A stretch of 52,983 nt of DNA from Haloferax profundi (GCF_001469865.1 NZ_LOPV01000429.1:1-52983); one strand, 5' to 3'; shown: positions 15,940 through 26,023, counted from the stretch's first letter. Notes: generated by a model from the letters alone, not told the origin. Numbers and translations are program-made.

Positions 15940-16053
15940 CCTGTCTCCTTCACTTCTCGACTCGACGAATCAGTCCGGATCGGCTGGTCTTCCAGACGAG
16001 TAGGCACAATCGTTATATACGATAGTTGAGATTATATTCTCTTGGGGAACGCT

Positions 16054-16170
16054 ATGTCCAACCCACGTACGAGTACAAGAGTCGCCGAGTGGGCGGCGCT
16101 CGTTGGAGCGTCGCTTCCGGAACCGCGACCAGACGACCCCGACTTCGACGCTGCCGACAGCGCACGGTGA
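16054..16170 (+). CDS. Small 38-residue protein upstream of hef
   Basis: A short gene with a good archaeal promoter: GTTATATACG at 16012-16021 is about 38 bases, and ATTATATTC at 16031-16039 about 19 bases, before the ATG. The product has a helical N-terminal half (TRVAEWAALVGASLPEPRP) and an acidic tail (DDPDFDAADSAR). Most third codon positions are G or C. It matches no family I know. It lies 90 bases before hef, which has its own TATA box. The clean promoter, haloarchaeal composition and in-frame stop support a real small protein, but no homology does. Confidence 0.55.
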   Translation: MSNPRTSTRVAEWAALVGASLPEPRPDDPDFDAADSAR

Positions 16171-16228
16171 CGACCATCACCGACGCAGCGGACGGCAGTT
16201 CATTTCACTTTCACCGTGCTCTACGAAC

Positions 16229-16237
16229 CCTTATCGG
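16229..16237 (+). promoter_or_regulatory. hef promoter, TATA-like box
   Basis: CCTTATCGG lies about 27 bases before the hef ATG at 16260, the leaderless spacing. Confidence 0.5.
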
Positions 16238-16259
16238 CCAGGGCACGTAATCCCAATCG

Positions 16260-18818
16260 ATGCCGGCCTCTGAGGACGTCGCGTACGTCGACCACTCGCT
16301 ACTCGTCCCGTCGTTCATCGAGCGACGACTCTATCAGATTCGACTCGCAGGCGCCGCACGCGACGACCACACCCTCGTCTGTCTGCCGACTGGTCTCGGA
16401 AAGACGACGGTCAGTCTCCTCGTCACCGCCGAGCGACTGTACGAAGTCGGTGGCAAGTCACTGTTCCTCGCCCCGACGAAACCGCTCGTCCAACAGCACG
16501 CCGACTTCTACCGTGAGGCCCTCACCATTCCCGACGACGAAATCGTGGTCTTCACCGGCGACGTTCGCCCCGACGACCGGGCGGAACTCTGGCAAGACGC
16601 CCAGATAGTCATCGCGACGCCGCAGGTCATCGAAAACGACCTCATCGGGAACCGAATCTCGCTCAGCGACGTGACGCACCTCACCTTCGACGAGTGCCAC
16701 CGTGCCAGCGGCGACTACGCGTACGTCTACATCGCAGAACGCTACCACGCCGACGCGGAGAACCCACTGGTCACGGGGATGAGTGCCTCGCCCGGTGGCG
16801 ACCAAGAGGCCATCCTCGAAGTGTGTGAGAACCTCGGAATCGCGGACGTCGAGGTGATGACCGAAGGCGACGCCGACGTCGACGAGTACACACACGACAC
16901 CGACGTCGAGTGGAACCGCATCCAACTCCCCGACGAGATTCTGGAGATTCGCGACGCCCTCAACGAGGTCATCACCGACCGACTGGACAAACTCAAGCAG
17001 TTGGGTGTCGCGCGTTCGACCAACCCCGACGTCTCGCAGAAAGACCTCAACCGGATGCGTGCGGAACTCCAGCGTCTGATGAACGCCGACAAGTCGGAGG
17101 GCTACAAGGGCATGTCGACGCACGCGGAGGTGATGAAACTCCGGCGTGCGGTCGAACTCGTCGAGACGCAGTCTGTCGAGTCCGTCCGGCGCTACTTCGA
17201 ACGCCAGCGAAACGCGGCCCGGTCGTCCGGGGCGTCGAAGGCGAGTCAGCGACTCGTCGCGGAACCCAAAGTTCGGGAGGCGATGCGGAAAGCGGAGTCG
17301 TTCGACGGTCTCCACCCGAAGTTCAGGAAGACGCGCATCCTCCTCGCCGAGACACTGGGTATCCACGACGGCGAACGCGTCATCGTGTTCACCGAGTCGC
17401 GCGACACTGCCGAGGCGTTGACCGAGTTCCTCTCTGAGAACTTCTCTGTCCGCCGATTCGTCGGTCAGGGTGACCGCGAAGGGTCAGACGGGATGTCCCA
17501 GAAGGAGCAACAAGAGACACTCGACAAGTTCCGCAGCGGCGAGTTCGAAGTCCTCGTCTCTACCTCTGTCGCAGAGGAGGGACTGGACGTGCCGGAAGTC
17601 GACTTGGTGCTCTTCTTCGAACCCGTGCCGACGGCCATCCGCTCCATCCAGCGCAAAGGTCGGACCGGCCGACAGGCAGACGGCCGCGTGGTGGTCCTCC
17701 TCGCCGAAGACACGCGCGACGAGGCGTACTTCTGGATATCGCGCCGACGCGAGAAGACGATGCAGAACGAACTCCGCGAACTCAAGGGTGCTGCGGCGGA
17801 TATCGAGGCCGAACTCGACCACTCGCAGCGTGACCTCGCGGCGTTCGCAGGGAGCGAATCCACCGGAAACGATGGGGGAGACGCCGCGACGAACGCAGAA
17901 GCGGTGAGTGAACCTGCCGACACCTCGTCCGACGAGGCCTCCGAAACTGTCGCCGCTGCGAGCGCGAAGAACGGACAGTCCGGCCTCGCCGACTTCGGCC
18001 CATCGGACGAGCAGTTGGCACGGGTCGAACCCAGTGACGAGTCCGACGACGCCGAGGCCACGGGAGACGAACCCACTGACGACACTGACGACGTGAACGT
18101 CGACGCCGGCGACGACGACTCGACAGCAGACGACCAGGCGGGAACCATCGCGAAGGCCGGGGCCGACGACGGCGTCGAAATCGTCGTCGACCAGCGCGAA
18201 CTCGATTCGAACATCGCGCGCACGCTCTCGAAGCGCGAGGACGTGACGACGCGACTCGAAACCCTCGCCGTCGGCGACTACGTCCTCTCGGACCGCGTCG
18301 CAGTCGAGCGAAAGAGCGTCTCGGACTTCCTCGACACGCTCACGGGTGGCGACCGCTCGCTGTTCGAGCAAATTGCCGACCTCACGCGACACTACGCCCG
18401 CCCGCTTCTCGTCGTCGAGGGACGGGGTCTCTACGAAGAGCGGAACATCCACCCCGGTGCGATTCGCGGTGCCCTCTCGTCTGTCGCCGTCGACTTCGGC
18501 GTGAGCGTCCTCTTCACCGAGGACGAAGACGACACCGCAGAGATGCTCGCGACCATCGCCACCCGTGAACAGACCGACCGTGAACGGAGCGTGAGCGTCC
18601 ACGGCGGCAAGAGCGCCAAGACACTCGACGAACAACAAGAGTACGTCGTCTCCGCCATCGCCGACATCGGTCCCGTCACTGCGCGGACGCTCCTCGAAGC
18701 GTTTGGGAGTGTAGAAGCGGTGATGACGGCGAGCGAGGACGACTTGCAGGAAGTCCGTGGCGTCGGCGCAGTCACCGCCGAGCGAATCCGCGAAGTCGTC
18801 GGGTCGGAGTACCGCTGA
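16260..18818 (+). CDS. hef: Hef helicase-nuclease (XPF/FANCM family)
   Basis: An 852-residue fork-repair protein. The N-terminal SF2 helicase has Walker A PTGLGKTT (residues 43-50), DECH (about 144-147), TGMSASPGG and the motif VI QRKGRTGRQ. A disordered acidic linker (about 530-640) follows. The XPF-type nuclease has VDQREL and the catalytic ERKSVSDFL (about 683), and the C-terminus is a double helix-hairpin-helix (ADIGPVTARTLLEAFGS, EVRGVGAVTAERI). The linker contains QSGLADF (573-579), a PCNA-binding consensus. In H. volcanii Hef works at arrested forks, in parallel with Hjc resolvase. It is transcribed away from the origin. Confidence 0.96.
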   Translation: MPASEDVAYVDHSLLVPSFIERRLYQIRLAGAARDDHTLVCLPTGLGKTTVSLLVTAERLYEVGGKSLFLAPTKPLVQQHADFYREALTIPDDEIVVFTGDVRPDDRAELWQDAQIVIATPQVIENDLIGNRISLSDVTHLTFDECHRASGDYAYVYIAERYHADAENPLVTGMSASPGGDQEAILEVCENLGIADVEVMTEGDADVDEYTHDTDVEWNRIQLPDEILEIRDALNEVITDRLDKLKQLGVARSTNPDVSQKDLNRMRAELQRLMNADKSEGYKGMSTHAEVMKLRRAVELVETQSVESVRRYFERQRNAARSSGASKASQRLVAEPKVREAMRKAESFDGLHPKFRKTRILLAETLGIHDGERVIVFTESRDTAEALTEFLSENFSVRRFVGQGDREGSDGMSQKEQQETLDKFRSGEFEVLVSTSVAEEGLDVPEVDLVLFFEPVPTAIRSIQRKGRTGRQADGRVVVLLAEDTRDEAYFWISRRREKTMQNELRELKGAAADIEAELDHSQRDLAAFAGSESTGNDGGDAATNAEAVSEPADTSSDEASETVAAASAKNGQSGLADFGPSDEQLARVEPSDESDDAEATGDEPTDDTDDVNVDAGDDDSTADDQAGTIAKAGADDGVEIVVDQRELDSNIARTLSKREDVTTRLETLAVGDYVLSDRVAVERKSVSDFLDTLTGGDRSLFEQIADLTRHYARPLLVVEGRGLYEERNIHPGAIRGALSSVAVDFGVSVLFTEDEDDTAEMLATIATREQTDRERSVSVHGGKSAKTLDEQQEYVVSAIADIGPVTARTLLEAFGSVEAVMTASEDDLQEVRGVGAVTAERIREVVGSEYR

Positions 18819-18925
18819 AATTGACAGGATTCGCCGTCCCCGAAAACGCCGATTTCTCCCGAGATTCGATACAAAGACGGTAGTGATAGTCGTCGGTATT
18901 GGTCACTATTGTTGTGGCGGAAAAA

Positions 18926-18935
18926 ACATTATATG
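18926..18935 (+). promoter_or_regulatory. TATA box of the 74-residue gene
   Basis: ACATTATATG is about 30 bases before the ATG at 18962, giving an almost leaderless transcript. Confidence 0.6.
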
Positions 18936-18961
18936 GTCTGGGACTAAATTACTACTCGAAC

Positions 18962-19186
18962 ATGAGTAACTCTTCCTCGACCACCGAAACCCCGACCGGA
19001 CAGCGCACGTTCTACGGCGAACCACAACACGAAGATAGCCACGTGAACGACCGAGACATCTTCTGTGCGGACGAATCACGCGACGACGAACGTGGTCTGT
19101 TCACCCAGACCTCGCACTACCTCGCTACGACCGACGAGGACTTCGCACACTCGACCGGAACGCAGCACACTGTTCGCGTCGCGTAA
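18962..19186 (+). CDS. Small hydrophilic haloarchaeal protein, unknown function
   Basis: A 74-residue acidic, polar protein with no membrane segment and one cysteine. It is rich in Ser, Thr, Asp and His (for example HEDSHVNDRDIFCADESRDD) and probably flexible. I chose the ATG at 18962 because the upstream part of the open frame overlaps a clear TATA box. I do not recognise a family. It is convergent with a decayed universal stress protein gene. The strong promoter and the haloarchaeal composition make it a likely real gene. Confidence 0.65.
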   Translation: MSNSSSTTETPTGQRTFYGEPQHEDSHVNDRDIFCADESRDDERGLFTQTSHYLATTDEDFAHSTGTQHTVRVA

Positions 19187-19214
19187 GCACCGCCGGCAAG
19201 TCGAGGAAGCGACT

Positions 19215-19506
19215 TTTCGCGGAGAAGTAGTACGTACTGCTACGGCATCGGCACCGTCCGATAGCCGTCGGTTTCGGTCGGCGTTCCACACGTCGACTGT
19301 GATGGTCGTCAGTTCTGGTTCGTCCGGGACGTCTGCCGAGGCGAGGCGTTCGCGGGCATCGTCGAGGATGGCGTCAGTCGCGTCAGTCTGTTGGTTTGTG
19401 AAGTGGACGACGTGGAGGCCCCGTCCATTCCGACGGCCATGTCGATGGCGAAGTCGAGGGCGCGCTTACTGGCGTCGGTGCCGTCGATGGGGATGAGAAT
19501 CTGCAT
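19215..19506 (-). pseudogene. Universal stress protein (UspA) remnant
   Basis: The first 29 residues are a clear UspA start (MQILIPIDGTDASKRALDF, then AIDMAVGMDG). After codon GGG near 19422 the frame breaks. One base later, in another frame, the expected continuation appears (LHVVHFTNQQTDATDAILDD, then ARERLASADVPDE and LTTITVDVWN). From about 19240 the similarity ends: the second half of the domain with the ATP-binding G2xG9xG(S/T) motif is missing. So the gene carries a frameshift and a C-terminal deletion. Full UspA proteins are about 140 residues. It is expected to be inactive unless the frameshift is a sequencing error, which would still not restore the C-terminus. Confidence 0.75.
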
Positions 19507-19560
19507 ACCGAGTGGAGGGTTTGGGGAGGCGTCAGTTCTACTGACTCGCTGGCGTCCCGA

Positions 19561-20256
19561 CTAGCGGTCCAGTGCGGCGATTGCTTCGGCCGCTTCCCGT
19601 GCTGCTGCGAGGAACTCGCTCGCGCGACGTGGGTCGTCTGTCGACTCTGCCTGTTCTGCGGCCCACGTCAGCGTCCGAACGAGTGACTCGCGCGCAGTCG
19701 AAACACCGTCAGACGGTGTCTGACGAGCCGACGAACTTCGTTCGTCGACATCGCTGGGCTGTGTCCGGCGGGCCGACGGGCGTCGCTCGTCGACGTCGCG
19801 TGACTCTGCCCGGGGGGCGGTTCGGGTGGACGACGACGCGCGCCTCGTTGCCGACGCCTGCGGGGGAGTTTCAGTGGGTTGTGAGGCTGTTTCAGCGGCG
19901 GACTGCGTCGCCGATGGGGTTCCTGCCGACTCGGCAGACTCGTCAGCGGTCTGTTGTTCGGTCGCACCCTCGGCCGCCTGTGGGGCCGATTCCGCCTCAG
20001 CGACCGCTTCGGCGGCGTTCTCGGCATCCGCGTCGGCGCTCGCAGCCGCCTGCCCTTGGGTCTGGCAGGTCGGACAGAACTCCTGTCCGTCGTACCGGAA
20101 GATGGGGTCGCCGCACTGGTCGCAGTGCTTGTTCGTCATCGTCGCGCCCTTGAGGAGCAACTCGCTCATCCGCTGTGTCGAGCGGCGTTTCTCCTCGTCG
20201 CGCTCGTACTTCTCCCGAAGTCGCTGACGTTCTGCCTCCTTGTCGAACTCGCTCAT
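19561..20256 (-). CDS. Zinc-ribbon protein, autoantigen p27 (SSSCA1) family
   Basis: A 231-residue protein. An N-terminal charged helix (EFDKEAERQRLREKYERDEE) leads into MSELLLKGATMTNKHCDQCG and FCPTCQ, a CxxC...CxxC zinc ribbon typical of the Sjogren's/scleroderma autoantigen 1 family. An Ala/Glu/Ser/Thr-rich disordered linker with repeated ARR..SDVDERR..SARQT segments follows. The C-terminal helix (RESLVRTLTWAAEQAE...AREAAEAIAAL) is predicted to pack as a coil. I start at the ATG at 20256, not 12 codons upstream, since MSEFDKEAERQ is the usual opening. The function of archaeal members is unknown. It is divergent from mdh. Confidence 0.8.
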   Translation of the reverse strand: MSEFDKEAERQRLREKYERDEEKRRSTQRMSELLLKGATMTNKHCDQCGDPIFRYDGQEFCPTCQTQGQAAASADADAENAAEAVAEAESAPQAAEGATEQQTADESAESAGTPSATQSAAETASQPTETPPQASATRRASSSTRTAPRAESRDVDERRPSARRTQPSDVDERSSSARQTPSDGVSTARESLVRTLTWAAEQAESTDDPRRASEFLAAAREAAEAIAALDR

Positions 20257-20373
20257 GTGGGTTTGGACGCCGCGTACGTCGAAAAACCCCACGGCGTAGA
20301 CCGAGTGTGAGAGACAATTCGACAGTCGTCGAATTGTGAATCGACAGACAGTGCCACGGTGTTCGTTCCGAAA

Positions 20374-20381
20374 CGTTTACT
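20374..20381 (+). promoter_or_regulatory. mdh promoter, TATA-like box
   Basis: CGTTTACT is about 31 bases before the mdh ATG at 20409. Confidence 0.5.
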
Positions 20382-20408
20382 CGGAATCCACAGCGACGCT
20401 AATGTGGT

Positions 20409-21323
20409 ATGACGAAAGTTAGCGTGATTGGCGCGGCCGGTACGGTCGGCGCTGCGGCTGGATACAACCTCGCGCTTCGTGACGTCTGCGACGAACTCGT
20501 GTTCGTAGACATCCCGAAGATGGAAGACAAGACGGTCGGTCAGGCGGCCGACACGAACCACGGCATCGCGTACGACTCGAACACGGTCGTCACGCAGGGT
20601 GGCTACGAGGACACCGCTGGGTCCGACGTGGTCGTCATCACGGCAGGCATTCCGCGCCAGCCGGGTCAGACCCGTATCGACCTCGCGGGCGACAACGCAC
20701 CCATCATGGACGACATCGGCTCCTCGCTCGCCGAGTACAACGACGACTTCGTCTCCATCACGACGTCGAACCCCGTCGACCTGCTCAACCGACACCTGTA
20801 CGAGACGGGCGACCGTGACCGCCACAAAGTCATCGGCTTCGGTGGCCGTCTCGACTCCGCGCGCTTCCGCTACGTCCTGAGCCAGCGCTTCGACGCACCG
20901 GTCAAGAACGTCGACGCGACCATCCTCGGCGAGCACGGTGACGCGCAGGTCCCCGTCTTCTCGAAGGTTCGCGTCAACGGCAACGACCCATCGTTCTCCG
21001 CCGACGAGAAGGACGAGATTCTCGGCGACCTCAAGGAGTCCGCCATGGACGTCATCGAGCGCAAGGGCGCGACCCAGTGGGGTCCGGCGACGGGCGTCGC
21101 ACACATGGTCGAAGCCGTCCTGCACGACACCGGCGAAGTGCTCCCCGGTTCGCTCGTCCTCGACGGCGAGTACGGCTACGAGGACACCGCCTTCGGCGTC
21201 CCCGTCAAACTCGGCTCGAACGGCATCGAAGAGGTCGTCGAGTGGGACCTCGACGACTACGAGGCCGACCTCATGGACGACGCCGCCGAGAAACTCCGCG
21301 ACCAGTACAACAAAATCGCGTAA
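20409..21323 (+). CDS. mdh: Malate dehydrogenase
   Basis: A 304-residue NAD-dependent malate dehydrogenase of the lactate-dehydrogenase-like type well studied in halophiles. The NAD loop is [11 protein letters not shown] (residues 8-18). The specificity loop PRQPGQTR carries the arginine pattern for malate, the active-site histidine is in [11 protein letters not shown], and the substrate-binding arginine is in LDSARFRY. It is very acidic, as expected for a cytosolic halophilic tetramer. It acts in the citric acid cycle. It has its own promoter and is convergent with uvrC. Confidence 0.96.
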   Translation: MTKVSVIGAAGTVGAAAGYNLALRDVCDELVFVDIPKMEDKTVGQAADTNHGIAYDSNTVVTQGGYEDTAGSDVVVITAGIPRQPGQTRIDLAGDNAPIMDDIGSSLAEYNDDFVSITTSNPVDLLNRHLYETGDRDRHKVIGFGGRLDSARFRYVLSQRFDAPVKNVDATILGEHGDAQVPVFSKVRVNGNDPSFSADEKDEILGDLKESAMDVIERKGATQWGPATGVAHMVEAVLHDTGEVLPGSLVLDGEYGYEDTAFGVPVKLGSNGIEEVVEWDLDDYEADLMDDAAEKLRDQYNKIA

Positions 21324-21402
21324 ACTGCACCGGGCCGTTCCACGCGACGAATCCGACCTTTTTCGACGACACGACTGCGCCGACAGAGCGCTCTCGCACC
21401 CG

Positions 21403-23142
21403 TCACAGTCGCCGCTTCAGTTCTTCTGCTGTCTTCGTCCCCACTCCCGGCACGTCTGTCAAGTCCTCCATCGTCGCTTCCCGAACGCCTTCGACGCTCC
21501 CGAACCGCGTCAACAGCGCGCGTCGCGTCTTCGGGCCGATTCCCGGTACGTCGTCGAGGACCGTCTTCACCTCGTCGCGGAGCGTCTGGTGATACTGAAC
21601 CGCGAATCGGTGCGCCTCGTCGCGGACGCGCTGGAGGACGTGCAAGTGAGGCGCGTCGTCTGACCAGTCGAAGGTCCGGCCGGGCGTGATGACCAGTTCG
21701 CGCTCTTTGGCGATGCCCACTGCGGGGACGTTCCACCCCGTCTCTTCGAGTGCGTCGATGGCAGCGTTCAACTGCCCTTTCCCGCCGTCGATGAGGAGCA
21801 AGTCAGGGTCGGGTCTGTCGTCCCGGCCTTCGAGTGCTCTGGTCGCCCGCCAGTGAATCAACTCGCGCATGTTCGCGTAGTCGTCGTTCCGCTCGGGGAG
21901 TCGCCGCCGGCGGTAGTCGGCCGTCTCGGCGCTGCCATCGACGAAGCACACGTCGCTCCCGACGACGGACTTCCCCTGTGCGTGACTCACGTCGAATCCT
22001 TCGATACGCGAGACGCGGCGCACGTCGAGGTTCAGTTCGCGGGCGAGCGTCGCGAGTCCGTCGTCGCGTCCGGCGCGTCTGCGGGCGTTCTTCAGCGCCA
22101 GTTCGACGAGTTTCGCTTCGCGGCCAGCACCGGGGACGCGGACGCTCACGCCCTCGGATTCGAGCCACGAGACCACGTCCGCGTCGTCCGGATGCTCGGA
22201 CAAGACGACTGCGTCGGGGAGTTCGCGCTCGGCGTAGAACTGCGCGAGGAACGCCGAGAGGACGGCGGCGGTCCGGTCTTCGCCTTCTGGTGCGTCGAGG
22301 TGGTGGCGTGTTCTATCGACCAACTGGCCGCGTTCGGCGTGGAGGCGGGCTACCGTCGCCGAGTCGCCGCGGAGCGAGACGCCCAGCACGTCCATCGCCC
22401 GTTCGTCCGACGGCGACGACACGGCGGCCTCACCCGCGCCGTGGAACGATTCGACCGCTTCGAGTCTGTCGCGGAGGTTGGCAGCGCGTTCGAACTCTTC
22501 GGCCTGTGCCGCCGCTTCCATCTCTCGGCGGAGTGGGTCGGCGAGGACGCCTGTCTCGCCTTCGAAGAACCGAACCGCCGACTCCACGTCCTCTCGATAG
22601 GCGTCCTCGGCTATCTCGCCGGTGCACGGCGCGGTACAGAGACCCATCTCGAAGTCGAGACACGGACGCGAGCGATTCGCGTACTTGTGGTCTGAACACC
22701 CGCGGAGGCCGTACGTCTCGCGGATGGCCTTCACCACCGTCTCGACGCGGCCTTTGTCGGTGTACGGGCCGAATACGGTTGCGGAGTCCTCTGGGTCCCG
22801 TGTCACGTCGATTCGCGGGACTGGGTGGTTCGTCAGTTGGACGAGCGGGTAGGATTTGTCGTCTTTGAGGCGGACGTTGTACCGTGGCTGGTGGCGCTTG
22901 ATGAGATTGGCTTCGAGGAGGAGTGCCTGCGTCTCGGTGTCCGTGACGGCGAAGTCGATACCCTCGGAACGGGCGACCATCCGCGAGATGCGCTCTGACC
23001 GCGGGTCGGCGTACGACCGGACACGAGCACGGATGTCCACCGCCTTTCCCACGTAGAGTACCGTCTCACCGTCGAAGAACTGGTACACGCCGGGGTCGGA
23101 CGGCAACTCGCCGGCCCGCTCTCTGACCGCGCCTGCGTCCAT
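21403..23142 (-). CDS. uvrC: Excinuclease ABC subunit C
   Basis: A 579-residue UvrC, the nuclease that makes both incisions in bacterial-type nucleotide excision repair. Haloarchaea carry UvrABC. The GIY-YIG domain is at the N-terminus ([17 protein letters not shown], about residues 18-34). The UVR domain follows ([20 protein letters not shown]), then the RNase H-like C-terminal nuclease ([20 protein letters not shown] and [14 protein letters not shown]), and a tandem helix-hairpin-helix ([31 protein letters not shown]). I chose the ATG at 23142 because the 42 residues upstream in frame have no family similarity and [14 protein letters not shown] leads directly into the nuclease domain. Confidence 0.95.
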   Translation of the reverse strand: MDAGAVRERAGELPSDPGVYQFFDGETVLYVGKAVDIRARVRSYADPRSERISRMVARSEGIDFAVTDTETQALLLEANLIKRHQPRYNVRLKDDKSYPLVQLTNHPVPRIDVTRDPEDSATVFGPYTDKGRVETVVKAIRETYGLRGCSDHKYANRSRPCLDFEMGLCTAPCTGEIAEDAYREDVESAVRFFEGETGVLADPLRREMEAAAQAEEFERAANLRDRLEAVESFHGAGEAAVSSPSDERAMDVLGVSLRGDSATVARLHAERGQLVDRTRHHLDAPEGEDRTAAVLSAFLAQFYAERELPDAVVLSEHPDDADVVSWLESEGVSVRVPGAGREAKLVELALKNARRRAGRDDGLATLARELNLDVRRVSRIEGFDVSHAQGKSVVGSDVCFVDGSAETADYRRRRLPERNDDYANMRELIHWRATRALEGRDDRPDPDLLLIDGGKGQLNAAIDALEETGWNVPAVGIAKERELVITPGRTFDWSDDAPHLHVLQRVRDEAHRFAVQYHQTLRDEVKTVLDDVPGIGPKTRRALLTRFGSVEGVREATMEDLTDVPGVGTKTAEELKRRL

Positions 23143-23365
23143 CTGGCGGTGGTTACCCCGCGAACGGCTTGAGGCTGACGCGTCTTCGGTGCGTGAGTAG
23201 AGGGGAGCCATCGCGGACTGAGTCTGTGCCACGCTCGTCACCAGTGTCACCTCGTGGCTGATTCTCACCCTCTCGATTCCATAGACGACACTTCTGCACA
23301 GTGGTTATCGTAGCTGATAATTGGCTCGAAACTTACTCGTGTGGGGGTCGGAAACGTGGGTTCAA

Positions 23366-24880
23366 ATGGCACTCGGAATTATCAGCCGTCTTCGCTCGTG
23401 GTTCGGCAGTCAGACAGCGATACCTGACGGCGGAACCGCCGCAGTCGTCGACGCACCCGACTTGAACGTCGACGACGACGTCCTCCTCGACGGCGTCGGT
23501 CTGCCGGCGTTCGTCCTCGACGAAGAAGGCCGGGTCGCCGCGTGGAACTCTGGTGTCGAAGCACTCACTGGAACGACTGCGCACGCAGCACTCGGCCACC
23601 ACAACGTCGGCGAACTGTTCTACGACGAATCTGCCGCGACAGTTCTCGCACAGACCGTCCTCAAACAGCCAAACGCTGCGGACGAACTCGCCGGCGTCGA
23701 GTTAGACGACCCAGACCGACTCCTCTACGCCGAAGAAGAGACGTTCGCCGACGCGAACGGCGTCGATTGTCACGCCCGACACACTGCGATGCCGTTGTAC
23801 GAAGATGGGGAACTCGTGGGCGTCCTCCAGACCGTCCGCAACCGAACCGAGGAAGTCGAGCGCCACCGCGAAATCGCCACGCTCGTCGACGAAGTCGAAC
23901 AGACGCTCACGGAGTTGAGTCAGGGGAACCTCGACGCTCGTGCGGACATCGACGGCTCTGGCGTCGTCGACGACCAACTCCTCCTCGTCGTCGATTCGGT
24001 GAACGAGACGGCGCGGAACCTCTCCCGCTTGACTTCGAACGTCCAGGACGAGACGGAGACGGCGACGGCAGCGGTCACTCGTGCAGCGTCTGCCGCCGAC
24101 GCTATCGTCGACAACGTCGAACAGCAACGCGACTTGCTCGACGAGGGGTCGACGCAGATGCAGCAGTTCAGCGCGACGATGGAAGAAGTCGCCGCGACGG
24201 CCGACGAAGTCGACGCCGCGGCAGGTGAGGCCCGCGAGGCGGCCGCAGAGGGTCGCGAGGCGAACACCGAAGCGCGGTCGGCAACCGAGAGCGTCGTCAC
24301 CATGAGCGACGAACTCGTCGACCGCGTGACCGAACTCGGCGACCGGATGGACGACATCGAGGCCGTCGTCGAAGTCATCTCCGAAGTCGCAGAGCAGACG
24401 AACCTGCTGGCGCTCAACGCCAACATCGAGGCTGCCCGCGCCGGCCAAGACGGCGACGGGTTCGCCGTCGTCGCAGAGGAAGTCAAGTCGCTCGCCGACG
24501 AGACGCGCCAGCACACCGAAGACATCACGGCGCAAATCGAGAGTATCCAGTCTCGGACGGACGAGGCCGTCACCGCGGCGACCGAATCCAACGACCGTAT
24601 CGAACACGCCGACGAGAGCATCACCGAGATGCTCGAAGCGTTCGAGGAGATTGCGTCGTCCATCGACGTGGCCGCCGACGGTGTCGCCGAAGTGTCGCGA
24701 GCGACGGACGAACAGGCCGAAGCGGTCGAAGACCTCACCGCGACCATCGAGGACGTTCACGACCGAACTATCGAGACCGAGGGCGCAGTCGACAGCATCG
24801 TCACGGCAACCGACGAGAGCGCACAGGCGCTCACGGCGCTCTCGATGGAAGTCGAAGAACTGACCGGCGGCCGGGCGTAA
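23366..24880 (+). CDS. Soluble methyl-accepting transducer with PAS domain (Htr)
   Basis: A 505-residue cytoplasmic transducer. A PAS domain occupies about residues 40-165 ([20 protein letters not shown]). A HAMP-like linker ([19 protein letters not shown]) leads into a long coiled-coil with the highly conserved signalling tip [20 protein letters not shown], and [18 protein letters not shown] follows. No transmembrane helix is present, so it should sense a cytoplasmic signal and act through CheW/CheA. Many Glu-Ala pairs in the helices are possible methylation sites. I start at the ATG at 23366, since the 15 preceding codons have no conserved content. The ligand is unknown. Confidence 0.9.
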   Translation: MALGIISRLRSWFGSQTAIPDGGTAAVVDAPDLNVDDDVLLDGVGLPAFVLDEEGRVAAWNSGVEALTGTTAHAALGHHNVGELFYDESAATVLAQTVLKQPNAADELAGVELDDPDRLLYAEEETFADANGVDCHARHTAMPLYEDGELVGVLQTVRNRTEEVERHREIATLVDEVEQTLTELSQGNLDARADIDGSGVVDDQLLLVVDSVNETARNLSRLTSNVQDETETATAAVTRAASAADAIVDNVEQQRDLLDEGSTQMQQFSATMEEVAATADEVDAAAGEAREAAAEGREANTEARSATESVVTMSDELVDRVTELGDRMDDIEAVVEVISEVAEQTNLLALNANIEAARAGQDGDGFAVVAEEVKSLADETRQHTEDITAQIESIQSRTDEAVTAATESNDRIEHADESITEMLEAFEEIASSIDVAADGVAEVSRATDEQAEAVEDLTATIEDVHDRTIETEGAVDSIVTATDESAQALTALSMEVEELTGGRA

Positions 24881-24918
24881 GCCGTCTCGAACTCGACGGA
24901 CGAACTGCTGTTTTCTGC

Positions 24919-25455
24919 TCAGGCGAATCCAGCGAGGAAGTTACCAACCGCGTAGGCGACTGCCGCCGCGGCCATTCCGACGACGAACATCTCACCGCCG
25001 TTTGCGACCCACGACCGATTCGTGACGAGACTCCGACTCGCACCGACGACGAAGAACGCCGCGCCGGTGACGACGATAGAGATGGGAAACAGCGGTTCGA
25101 GGCGGAAGACGTACGGGAGAAGTGGCGTCCACCCGGCCACGATGAAGGCGAGGAACGTCGCAGCGGCGGTCTGAACGGGCGTCTTCCCGTCGGTTCGGAC
25201 GTGACCGTCACCGACTGCGTCGTGATAGTCTTCTTCCGACCGCTCGGAGAGGTAGTTACTCATCCCCATCGAGAACCCGTCGGCGAAGAGGTTCGCGAAC
25301 CCGAGGACGATGACGATGCCCGGACTCAATGCCGCGCCGGCGACACCGGCGACGACGGCGAACGTCGTGACGATGCCGTCGTTGGCGCCGTAGATTATCT
25401 CGGGGAGGTAGCGCCCAGACGACTGTACGTCGTCACCGAGCAATGTCTCGAGCAT
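24919..25455 (-). CDS. VIT1/CCC1-family membrane transporter
   Basis: A 178-residue integral membrane protein of the VIT1/CCC1 family (iron or manganese transport in eukaryotes). The characteristic first segment is [20 protein letters not shown], followed by [20 protein letters not shown]. About five hydrophobic helices are visible. The metal-binding middle loop of VIT1 is short here ([19 protein letters not shown]). I use the ATG at 25455 because a TATA-like box (complement of CATAAA at 25481-25486) precedes it by about 29 bases. It is convergent with the transducer gene and divergent from the next small gene. Substrate not established. Confidence 0.87.
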   Translation of the reverse strand: MLETLLGDDVQSSGRYLPEIIYGANDGIVTTFAVVAGVAGAALSPGIVIVLGFANLFADGFSMGMSNYLSERSEEDYHDAVGDGHVRTDGKTPVQTAAATFLAFIVAGWTPLLPYVFRLEPLFPISIVVTGAAFFVVGASRSLVTNRSWVANGGEMFVVGMAAAAVAYAVGNFLAGFA

Positions 25456-25583
25456 GGCAGAGACGTACGCTCGGTGAGGGCATAAACCGACGGCCGGGAA
25501 TCTCCCCGACTCCACGTTCGGAGTGAGGGAACCCGACGACCGGATGCGGCACGCGTAAGAGTCCCCCGGCCGAACCACGGCCC

Positions 25584-25859
25584 ATGAGCGACGACGACAC
25601 TGCTCAACTCTGGTTGGTCGAGCGGTCTTACGACGACAGGGACCTCATCGTACTCATCTACGCGACGACCGACGGCGAGTACGAACTCCGCAAGGAACTC
25701 GCCGCGGCGGTGATGCACCAGCGGCGGATGGCCACGACGGCGGCTATCGAGGCACCGGTTGCGAATCTCGAATCTGTCTCCGACGACGCCCTGCGCGAGC
25801 GATACGCCGCCGAGGCGACGAAGATGTCCGAGACACACGACCCCGACGACGAAGTCTGA
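25584..25859 (+). CDS. Small conserved haloarchaeal protein, unknown function
   Basis: A 91-residue acidic protein with a strand-rich start ([20 protein letters not shown]) followed by helices ([19 protein letters not shown] and [14 protein letters not shown]). There are no cysteines and no membrane segment. It looks like one of the short conserved proteins of haloarchaea, but I cannot name a family. It is divergent from the VIT1-like gene. Codon use matches neighbouring genes. The three-copy repeat CCGTACAGG lies just downstream. Confidence 0.75.
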   Translation: MSDDDTAQLWLVERSYDDRDLIVLIYATTDGEYELRKELAAAVMHQRRMATTAAIEAPVANLESVSDDALRERYAAEATKMSETHDPDDEV

Positions 25860-25871
25860 GGCGAATTTCGA

Positions 25872-25922
25872 CCGTACAGGCCTTTGCGTCCCCGTACAGG
25901 CGCACTCGAATCGCCGTACAGG
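25872..25922. repeat. Three-copy CCGTACAGG repeat before the ABC transporter
   Basis: CCGTACAGG occurs at 25872-25880, 25892-25900 and 25914-25922, about two helical turns apart (20 and 22 bases). The first and third copies are followed by CCTT. It is not in a gene; it sits 100 bases upstream of the ABC promoter. It could be an operator or a decayed repeat. Confidence 0.6.
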
Positions 25923-25993
25923 CCTTCACATCTCCGCACACTCTGTCTCGTCTCTGCGAATCTGTTATCGGCCCTGATTCTTGCACCTAAAAC

Positions 25994-26002
25994 CCTTTAA
26001 CC
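25994..26002 (+). promoter_or_regulatory. ABC transporter promoter, TATA-like box
   Basis: CCTTTAACC is 26-30 bases before the ATG at 26024; a leaderless transcript is likely. Confidence 0.5.
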
Positions 26003-26023
26003 CAGTACGACGCAGGCCCGTCC

